This document shows, piece after piece, positions 62,319-64,000 of a DNA stretch of 64,000 bases. A model generated the notes under the pieces. That model was not told the origin of the DNA. It made no database searches and saw only the letters and a program-made list of their open reading frames with translations. Source of the stretch: Chrysoporthe austroafricana (lineage: Eukaryota; Ascomycota; Sordariomycetes; Diaporthales; Cryphonectriaceae); NCBI GenBank assembly GCA_001051155.2, contig JYIP02000009.1, positions 992,001 to 1,056,000 on the forward strand, written 5' to 3'. The position numbers and the translations under genes were made by a program. The number at the start of each line of letters is the position of its first letter. The first letter of the stretch is position 1.

Positions 62319-62526
62319 TAATAGCAAAACTTATACATATAGTAAATTTATAATAGATTCGCTTAATAAATCTATAGTAAATCCCTTAATAAATACGCAA
62401 TAAATTTATTAAGTAAATGCTATACCCTTACCGGAAGGCTTATATAATACCCTAATATGCTCTTAGCGTAATTTACTTTTTTAGGAAAACTATGCTTTAT
62501 AATATATTTCAGTATATTTACTATTA
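62319..62526 (+). repeat. F1 LTR L8 (3' LTR of K)
   Basis: 208 bp, TAATAGCAAAACT ... TTTACTATTA. Followed by AGTCG and F2-type LTR sequence, so K's right end sits in F2-type LTR debris while its left end sits in copy G. Confidence 0.85.
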
Positions 62527-62714
62527 AGTCGTAAATTTAAATACCACTTGAACTCTATTAAACTACTTAAATAATAGCCGCTTTAGGCTTATAAACGTTG
62601 CAATACTTTATTAAATGTATTTCGGCATTTAAAGATTATATTTAATATCGCTTTTGCTAGCATAAACCCTTTTAACTTTACAGTAAATTTCAGGATTGCT
62701 ATAGCGTTTATAAT
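62527..62714 (+). repeat. F2-type LTR fragment
   Basis: 188 bp in the sense ending GCTATAGCGTTTATAATA. Its first part (TAAATTTAAATACC ... AATAATAGCCGC) matches the reverse of 17400-17490 in the F2b LTR. Left side removed at L8. Confidence 0.7.
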
Positions 62715-62808
62715 AAAAGGCTTATATAATGCTTTAATATATTTTTAACGTAATTTACTTTTTTAAAAGAATTATATTTTATAATATATTTCAGTATATT
62801 TACTATTA
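62715..62808 (+). repeat. F1 LTR L9, right half only
   Basis: Begins AAAAGGCTTATATAATGC and ends TTTACTATTA. The first about 115 bp are missing because the F2-type LTR is inserted or joined there. Confidence 0.8.
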
Positions 62809-63136
62809 ATAAATTAATAATAAATTATTAATAAACGATTATAATATTTCTTATAAAAACGTTAATTTTATAAAAGCTAATATTTTATAAAACTAATATT
62901 TTTATAAAAGCCGATATTTTATAAAGCCGATATTTTATAAAGCCGATATTTTATAAAGCCGATATTTTATAAAGCCGATATTTTATAAAGCCGATATTTT
63001 ATAAAGCCGATATTTTATAAAGCCGATATTTTTATAAAGGCTAATATTTTATAAAACCGATATTTTTATAAGAACCGTTACTTTATAAAGCCGATAGTTG
63101 AAACCCGATTATATAATAAAAGCGTATAAAATATAG
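62809..63136 (-). repeat. F1 5' UTR fragment with expanded array (copy Z)
   Basis: Minus-strand F1 leader from the gag-proximal side to the primer-binding-site region (GTTGAAACCCGATTATAT near 63098). Contains the expanded 16-bp array below. Cut on the left by L9 and on the right by the F2c LTR. Confidence 0.75.
62909..63037 (-). repeat. homogeneous 16-bp tandem array
   Basis: Seven perfect copies of AGCCGATATTTTATAA (62909-63020) plus an eighth with one extra T (63021-63037). Diverged units continue on both sides. In the other F1 copies this array consists of unequal, mutated units. Confidence 0.95.
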
Positions 63137-63551
63137 TATTATGAACCAATATACAGAAGGACAAACCCCGACCTAGGGCCAAATCAAGAGAATGAAGACA
63201 CGTACCCCGCAAAGATTACGTAAGCCAGGGTTAGGGTTATCAGAGCTCAACCGGGCTTACCGGGGCTCGATAAGCAGCCATGAGCCCCGATAAGCAGCGA
63301 TAAGCCAAGGACAAAAAAAACATGGATATATAAGGCTGGAAGAATTATCGGCTAGATAATTAGATAGGACCTTCAATCGTCAATCTAAGTATCAATTGGA
63401 CCCTATTATTGATAGCCACATTGGCTTATGAACCTTGCGATACTCAGTAAATTCGTCCTGAAGCTCAAGACAGTACTTGGTATCGCTCTTGTTAGCATAA
63501 AACCCTTTGTCCTTACAGCCTATCTAAGGATCTGCTGCAGCGTTTATAACA
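63137..63551 (+). repeat. F2c 5' LTR
   Basis: 415 bp, TATTATGAACCAATATACAG ... GCGTTTATAACA. The reverse complement aligns with the F2 LTRs over both ends. It contains short repeated words around GATAAGCAGC (63269-63310). Confidence 0.8.
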
Positions 63552-63613
63552 TTTTGACGACTCTTATTCAAAATCGGTTCAGTATATACCCCTCGAGCAA
63601 TATTCAGGATACA
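63552..63613 (+). promoter_or_regulatory. F2c leader and probable primer-binding region
   Basis: 62 bp between the LTR end and the gag ATG, starting TTTTGACGACTCTTATTC. The equivalent F2 sequence at 34090-34152 is similar. No TGG start is visible, so the priming mode is not clear. Confidence 0.4.
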
Positions 63614-64000
63614 ATGGCGCCCCAGACCCTGTCCTTATCCAACAATCAGGCCTTCCAGGAAGAAGTCCCAATTGTCCTTACCAACGAATAATTCCAATAA
63701 CAGAATGTGATATTGTACTAGCAGCTTAAGGAAATCAAGAACGAAATTATCCGCCTTAACGCCCTTTAGCAGGCCAGGGCTTTCAAGCTTGATAAGCCCG
63801 GCCCGTATAAAGGCATTCGGGGAGACTTCCAAGCCTTCTTGATACAACTCAAGGCCTACTTCAAGCATTATGGAACCCAGTTTAGGACTACTTATGACAA
63901 GATCGATTTCGCGGGAAGTTGCCTTGAAAGAATAGCGTTCCAGTAGTAGGAGCCAACCTTTCGCGACTATTTGGACAATAGCGAGGAATTTCGCTCGGAG
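63614..64000 (+). pseudogene. gag: F2c gag, amino-terminal part, lightly mutated
   Basis: Starts at ATG 63614 (Met-Ala-Pro-Gln-Thr-Leu). One frame runs to the window end with the gypsy Gag series Phe-Gln-Ala-Phe-Leu-Ile-Gln-Leu-Lys-Ala-Tyr-Phe (63829-63864), Tyr-Asp-Lys-Ile-Asp-Phe-Ala (63893-63913) and Pro-Thr-Phe-Arg-Asp-Tyr-Leu (63953-63973). The stops (TAA 63689, TAA 63698, TAG 63719, TAG 63767, TAG TAG 63944-63949) mostly sit beside Gln codons, and each is one C-to-T or G-to-A step from Gln or Trp. The open frame from 63428 begins inside the LTR and is not the real start. Confidence 0.8.

Larger units (their letters stand above)
23172..62526 (+). mobile_element. F1 element K, split by two insertions and a 12-kb inversion
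   Basis: K starts with 5' LTR L3 (23172-23379) and ends with 3' LTR L8 (62319-62526). Its parts are 23172-26402, 34682-36905 (now inverted), 46682-47000 and 57638-62526, together about 10.66 kb, the F1 length. M (with F2 inside) is inserted in gag and N near the end of RNase H. The left flank TCTAA and right flank AGTCG do not match, so one end may have been rearranged or lost. Assembly of K is inference from junctions; each segment is directly visible. Confidence 0.7.
63137..64000 (+). mobile_element. F2c: 5' end of a lightly mutated F2 element
   Basis: LTR, leader and start of gag of an F2-family element on the plus strand, running out of the window. Base composition is clearly richer in G+C and CpA than everything to its left. 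It is inserted in the F1 leader fragment Z. Confidence 0.85.

Noticed and set aside
62909..63037. Regular short repeats resembling a CRISPR array
   Set aside because: The 16-bp units are back to back without spacers, and the context is a fungal retrotransposon leader.
1..63136. Mitochondrial or bacterial origin because of the A+T richness
   Set aside because: Nested LTR retrotransposons with chromodomains and target duplications, CpA-specific decay and a sharp change to normal composition at 63.1 kb point to a fungal nuclear genome.
63428..63691. 87-residue frame beginning before gag of F2c
   Set aside because: It begins inside the LTR; the gag start fits ATG 63614 in the same frame.
63635..63868. 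Minus-strand 77-residue frame
   Set aside because: Antisense shadow of the well-supported F2c gag.

Overview
This window is A+T-rich DNA of a filamentous ascomycete type (Pezizomycotina). It consists almost entirely of nested, decayed Ty3/gypsy retrotransposons with chromodomains. No host gene, tRNA, rRNA, CRISPR array or bacterial feature was recognised. The decay looks like repeat-induced point mutation (RIP): CpA and TpG are scarce, TpA is everywhere, CpG is largely kept, and stops fall where homologues have Gln or Trp. The species cannot be named from this sequence.

Two families explain nearly everything. F1 is about 10.6 kb. Its layout is a 207-208 bp LTR (sense start TGATAGC, end TATCA), a primer-binding site decayed from TGGTAGCTACGC, a 16-18 bp tandem array in the 5' UTR, a large gag, then protease, reverse transcriptase, RNase H, integrase and chromodomain. 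Downstream on the same strand is a second ORF of about 1.9 kb (ORF2, unrecognised), then a 3' UTR of about 0.7 kb and the 3' LTR. F2 is 7.4 kb: a 415-445 bp LTR, gag with a zinc knuckle, and pol with chromodomain. On the opposite strand, between pol and the 3' LTR, F2 carries a small coiled-coil ORF.

Layout: 1-3793 copy A (F1, minus, 5' part), inserted into the 5' UTR of copy B (3794-14026, F1, plus). B interrupts copy C (14027-17300, F1 pol, minus). F2b remnant 17301-18818. A 0.6 kb island of unknown, less mutated DNA at 18819-19439 holds a possible solo LTR. Copy G (19440-23171, F1, minus) is interrupted by element K (F1, plus), which starts at 23172 and ends at 62526. K holds insertions M (F1), F2 (inside M) and N (F1, 47001-57632, target duplication CAATT). 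62527-63136 is LTR debris and a tandem array. 63137-64000 is the 5' end of a much less mutated F2 copy (F2c).

The most interesting structure is a 12.0 kb inversion, 34682-46681, inferred from two exactly reciprocal junctions. Re-inverting this segment restores K and M as complete F1 elements of about 10.66 and 10.63 kb, matches the 10.63 kb of intact N, and pairs M's LTRs with a 5-bp target duplication. The other highlights are ORF2 of F1, the antisense ORF of F2, and a freshly homogenised 16-bp array near 62.9 kb. Chromodomain integrases, self-nesting and RIP together suggest constitutive heterochromatin, possibly pericentromeric.
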